In this document: positions 60,401 to 64,000 of the stretch, in pieces | Layout: every line of letters begins with the position of its first letter | Position numbering within the stretch: the stretch's first letter is position 1 | Assembly (NCBI RefSeq): GCF_947623445.1 | Contig: NC_135248.1 | Coordinates: 11,665,820 to 11,729,819 of the forward strand | Length of the DNA stretch: 64,000 nucleotides | DNA from: Clavelina lepadiformis | Taxonomy: Eukaryota > Chordata > Ascidiacea > Aplousobranchia > Clavelinidae | Reading direction: 5' to 3' | Program-made: the position numbers and the translations under genes | Notes under the pieces: model-generated | Databases searched by the model: none | Told to the model about the DNA's origin: nothing | The model's input: only the letters and a program-made list of their open reading frames with translations

Positions 60401-61097
60401 CTGAAAGTTTGGATTTGGTATTTTTTGTATTTAGGTCTTCTGTGTGTAGTCATAATAAGAACGTAGAGATTGTAGGCAATATAGGCTATACATCATGTTA
60501 ACTTATTTCTATATATAAGCAAACGTGAGCCTGTAAGATGTGACAACCCACAAAGACAAAGTTTTGTTTTCAGAGTTTTAATGCAACTGGCATGGTGATG
60601 ATAAATCAGAACTCTTTGAAAGGCAACATCTCCGATTTGCGCATTAACGCTGACGCATTTCAGGGCACCATTGCTGAGCTTTTTAATGAGGTTATTGGCC
60701 AAGTTATACCGACAAACTTGCTTCCTGCAGTCAACGGTAAGTTTGCTACAAACCACTCTGTGGATTGCGCTCATATACTATACCAAGTTGAAATCACATC
60801 TTCGCAAAATGCGCTTTCAGGCATTCTGAACTCTGGATACATGTTCCCCGAATCTTTTGGCTTTACGGTAGAGAATCCCACACTAGCATACAAGCAGGTA
60901 ACGATAGCAATTGATTTTCTTTGCTCTCCGTTTTCTCTACCACTTTGTTACGTTCTTGTATGATGTAAAACGTTTCGACATACCATTTTGTCTTTTTTGT
61001 GTAGGGTGCTTTGGAAGTCGGCGCTGACATCAGACAAGTCACGCAAGGGGGCTTTCCCACTTTAGATACGGCGACAATACCGGATGTACCAAAATAA
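57432..61097 (+). CDS. BPI/LBP/CETP-family lipid-binding protein
   Basis: Thirteen exons in phase give 492 residues, close to human BPI (487): 57432-57555, 58140-58236, 58313-58444, 58558-58657, 58852-58983, 59108-59171, 59422-59548, 59743-59887, 59962-60041, 60273-60417, 60574-60736, 60821-60897, 61005-61097. A signal peptide (MKRGIFCLSVLLLSSVWLCL) leads to GIKLRVHSRGLDF, the usual BPI start. The two conserved disulfide cysteines are in AVDCSTF and VCGQIKK. Other family marks are SINVGLVCDPEA, MIRFSVNEYVLNT, the C-terminal barrel (PIEFKIEAPNAPSALFG) and the end ALEVGADI. The protein is secreted and binds lipopolysaccharide or other lipids in antibacterial defence or transport. The exon 3/4 junction has an alternative acceptor adding a few residues. 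An AATAAA overlaps the stop codon; another is at 61369-61374. Confidence 0.93.
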
Positions 61098-63100
61098 AAT
61101 AATTTGGCAAGGCATGTCAGAATCGATTCTATGGCTTATTCGTTATTTTTTGCTTGCTTTTTGCATGAGTTCTTATTTCCAACTTTACGGCTTTAGCTTT
61201 ACGTCACGTTGAGAAATGGGTTAGAATTTAAATGGAATTAATTTTGCACGGAGAATCTTTTGTGTGTTATTTTGGGTTATTATGAAACCTACGGATTTAA
61301 GTCGGGAAAATATGATATAGGAATTTAGACATATACTTACAAGGAACTGAAGATGCCATTATAAGCGAAATAAACCTTTTTAATACCGGTATAAAGCTTG
61401 ACGGTCAGTTATGCGATATTTTTCATTGATTTGATGTTATAAAGGAACTCAAAGAAAGTTCAAGATCAGTGTGGTATATAATCGCCGCTTGCTGTTTCAA
61501 TACATATCCTGCTGCACATTTTGGTTTCTACCTTTGTTCACGTACTTGTTGGGGGAAATGAACCAAATGAAATGTATCGGGGCGGAATGAGGGAAGTTAC
61601 TGCGCTAAGGTGAAGCGACATAGTGTGCTTACAGTGACAATGAATATCTTAAGTGGACAAAAGTAGATGGCTAAAGAAAACCGCATAAAAAACTCCATTC
61701 CAGGAATCGAAATCCCATGTCTGTGGCGAAAAGTGGGCACGATATTGAGTCGAAACGTGACTGCAAACAAAAAAATGCGACAACGGAAAGGGAAATAAAA
61801 ATATAACAGAATAAAAGATGGCACTCTAGGTTAACTTATTTTTAATTCATCCGTCAACGGAAAAGAATGAAGACGTAAAAACGCATGCGACATAGTCCCT
61901 ACATATAAAAAAATTGGTTGAAAATGTGGAGGTGGCATTTGCTCCTCTTATGTACGGATGTTTGTGCCTGTAATTTGCTAAACAGTAGCACGTCGGTGTT
62001 GTCAAAAAATTTAATGGTAGTACGTTATGTATATATGGTATCTATAGATGAATATTGGGCTGCTCAAACAATCAAAAAGGGGACTCTGGGGAACGAGAGT
62101 TAGGTTGTTTTGTTGGGAGAGGAGCCCGTTGTCTTACGGTCTGTTGGGTGACCTGTTTATGGAATCATAGGCCTACATGTCGTCAAGTGCAGAATAACGC
62201 ACATTAAGTACGCCACTGAAGCTCATGAAAACAACATTGCGTGCTCCTATCAGCCTATGTCAACTTTTACAGTCTGCGAGGTTGTGAAACCAGCATAATT
62301 CATTTTTATTGAGTCGATTTATAAACTTTGTCCATTTTAAGTTAGACCTAAGAATTTTTGCATAGCTTATGGTATTTAATTTTTGTGTCTATTTTACGTT
62401 TACACTCCTATATGACTACATCATATCGAGTAACCTAGTGAGAAATTATTAGGTCATAATGAGAGAGCGTTGGCCTCACAAGTTGTACTAAATACTCATC
62501 AGTCATCAGGCTCCGTGTTCGATACCTAGTGGTACCAAACCGTTGTAATGTCTTTGGGCACGGCATTCACCATAGTTGCTCCTGTTAACTGAATCTAGTG
62601 TAAAACAGTCTTAAATTCGGGCAATTCCATAAAAAAAATGTGTTACAATCGGTCGGGGATCAAGAATCATCACCGGGTATAAGGTCGTGCAAAGACTATC
62701 CTCAGTTCGAGGATAAGGATAAACATTATGGTTCCAGCAGATACCATACCATACCATACCATAGCCTAGCATCATGTTTTTTCTATCACCATACGTACAA
62801 CTCTATCCCTTTCATGCCTTCAAATTGGAATGCAAAAGTACAAGAGACCCCAATTTTGATATGAGAGTGTAGAAGGCCCCTCTGAACTTAAGCTTTCATT
62901 TAAACACCATTATTGAGTTCATCCGTGTTGTAATTTATCAGGCAAATTGGGTAAGTTTATTTAAATATATCTATTATTAAGCTGAAAAATATATAGGCTA
63001 GTGTAGATAATCCTGTTTTAATGTTTTCATTAGTGTTCTTTTATGCTGTTATAAATGAAGTTTCAGTTTTGAAGTTAATGAAGTAAAAATTTTATTAAAC
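61098..63100. other. Intergenic between the BPI and OPA1 genes
   Basis: It holds the BPI 3' UTR, a SINE-like sequence (62461-62600), a short ACCAT microsatellite at about 62743-62763, and the region just upstream of OPA1. No coding exon was found. Confidence 0.55.
62461..62600 (+). repeat. tRNA-derived SINE-like sequence
   Basis: A possible A-box region (GAGCGTTGGCCTCACAAG) is followed about 40 bp later by a B-box-like GTGTTCGATACC, then by TCTTTGGGCACGGCATTCAC, which resembles the TTGGGCAAGGCACTT body block common in marine-animal SINEs. The cloverleaf is not convincing as a working tRNA. No tail or target duplication was defined. Confidence 0.45.
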
Positions 63101-64000
63101 ATGCGGTTTCCAAGAAAACTGCCACTACCTTTGACTTATAGACAATGTGGTGCAGTAATTTTTCCTACCAAGCAAATGGTAGCATATATGGGGAAGAAAA
63201 TTATTCATCCCCATGCAAGACAAATATATATGCGGGTGAATTATCCAACCAAGCTGTGTTCGGCCCAACAAACACGGATCATCGCAAGAAGAAACTTTAT
63301 TGGTTCATTGGGAAGGGTAGTTCTGAAACAAGCCGGCAAGATCCGGTACTGGGTAGTTGGAACCAGTGTTGGTGGTGTTCTATATTTAAAAAGAGCCTAC
63401 AATGAATGGTACGAAGAGCATGTTCCAGATATCACTTGGCTCAGGCATACAATAGACCGAGGTGAAAATGTATATGAATCTTTCTTGAATAAGTTCCAAA
63501 CTTCTTTCGAAAGGATTAAAAAAATTGAATGGCCAGATGCTGAAGTTTTTTCTGCCTCCTTACTTCAACCCAAGGGAAGCAATGGTGCTTCAAAGTCTTT
63601 GCTCTCCAATGAGTCTGATTTAGCTAAATCTATTATGGTTCAAATGAATGGTGCTGCCTCGAATGATAGGCTGAAAAAATCCAGTGAAGACAAGCAAACA
63701 ATAGAAGGTCTTCGAGAAGAAATCATTCAAACGGAATTGAAATACCAGAAAATCATTGAGAAACTTGAAAAAGAAAATCGAAACATGCGAAAACTTTTAC
63801 TTTCAAAAGATGACAAAGACATTTTTCGGCGTAAAATTAAGAAGTCCCTTATTGACATGTATTCAGAAGTATTGGATGAGCTTGCCGATTACGATGCAAA
63901 TTACAAGACTCAAGATCATCTTCCAAGGGTGGTGGTTGTAGGTGATCAAAGTTCTGGGAAGACTAGTGTTCTAGAGATGATTGCTCAGGCTCGAATTTTT
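63101..64000 (+). CDS. OPA1: OPA1, mitochondrial dynamin-like GTPase (N-terminal 300 codons; right end off the window)
   Basis: One open frame runs from ATG at 63101 to the window end without a stop; an in-frame TGA at 63056-63058 precedes it. The first 80 residues are basic and low in acids (MRFPRKLPLPLTYRQCG), as in a mitochondrial presequence. A membrane span follows (about 82-96, WVVGTSVGGVLYL), then RAYNEWYEEHVPDITW, a coiled coil (about 200-250, LKYQKIIEKLEKENRNMRKL) and a very conserved block (KKSLIDMYSEVLDELADYD, QDHLPRVVVVGD) ending in the GTPase P-loop GDQSSGKT at 281-288. OPA1 sits in the mitochondrial inner membrane, where it fuses inner membranes and shapes cristae. No intron interrupts these 900 bp, unlike every other gene here. 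Confidence 0.95.
   Translation, partial: MRFPRKLPLPLTYRQCGAVIFPTKQMVAYMGKKIIHPHARQIYMRVNYPTKLCSAQQTRIIARRNFIGSLGRVVLKQAGKIRYWVVGTSVGGVLYLKRAYNEWYEEHVPDITWLRHTIDRGENVYESFLNKFQTSFERIKKIEWPDAEVFSASLLQPKGSNGASKSLLSNESDLAKSIMVQMNGAASNDRLKKSSEDKQTIEGLREEIIQTELKYQKIIEKLEKENRNMRKLLLSKDDKDIFRRKIKKSLIDMYSEVLDELADYDANYKTQDHLPRVVVVGDQSSGKTSVLEMIAQARIF

Noticed and set aside
62461-62530. Functional tRNA gene.
   Set aside because: Box-like words are present but the acceptor stem and anticodon arm do not fold convincingly; a SINE-like origin fits better.

Overview
The window is from an animal nuclear genome: AT-rich, with dense GT-AG introns, mostly a few hundred bases long, and exons of 8-315 bp. The gene set fits an invertebrate deuterostome, most likely a tunicate (ascidian, Ciona-like): a Shark-type SH2-ankyrin-SH2 tyrosine kinase (a family absent from vertebrates), an AA15 polysaccharide monooxygenase, a BPI/LBP-family protein, tandem fatty-acid-binding proteins and many small MITEs. 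The species is inferred from gene content only.

Eleven protein-coding genes were assembled exon by exon from splice sites, phase and homology that I recognise. Left to right: Shark kinase (minus, 157-10341, C-terminus beyond the left edge); a secreted LamG plus C-type lectin protein (minus, 16847-20716); an AA15 lytic polysaccharide monooxygenase (minus, 22942-25945); COP9 signalosome subunit 6 (plus, 28718-33465); a VAMP7-like longin R-SNARE (minus, 35397-39171); a GT31 beta-1,3-galactosyltransferase-like enzyme (plus, 43460-45609); two tandem fatty-acid-binding proteins (plus, 46509-49715 and 51530-52777); a sulfotransferase-family protein with a C-terminal membrane segment (minus, 53616-55191); a BPI/LBP/CETP-family protein (plus, 57432-61097); and the 5' part of OPA1 (plus, 63101 to beyond the right edge).

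Spaces and introns hold DNA transposon remains: a 2.0-kb element with long terminal inverted repeats and a fragmentary coding region in a Shark intron, a pogo-like MITE just upstream of the SNARE gene, an internally deleted mariner in a SNARE intron, two hAT MITEs with perfect 8-bp target duplications, weaker hAT fragments, a SINE-like sequence and an inverted-repeat block upstream of CSN6. No rRNA gene, convincing tRNA gene, CRISPR array or retroviral element was seen.

The genes do not form one pathway. Several act on glycans (LPMO, lectin, glycosyltransferase) or in secretion and innate recognition (lectin, BPI); the others are housekeeping (CSN6, SNARE, OPA1). No wholly new multi-gene system was found. 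The most notable items are the LPMO in a probable cellulose-making chordate lineage, the LamG-CTLD architecture, the transposon carrying a poorly described ORF family, and an OPA1 reading frame with no intron in its first 300 codons.
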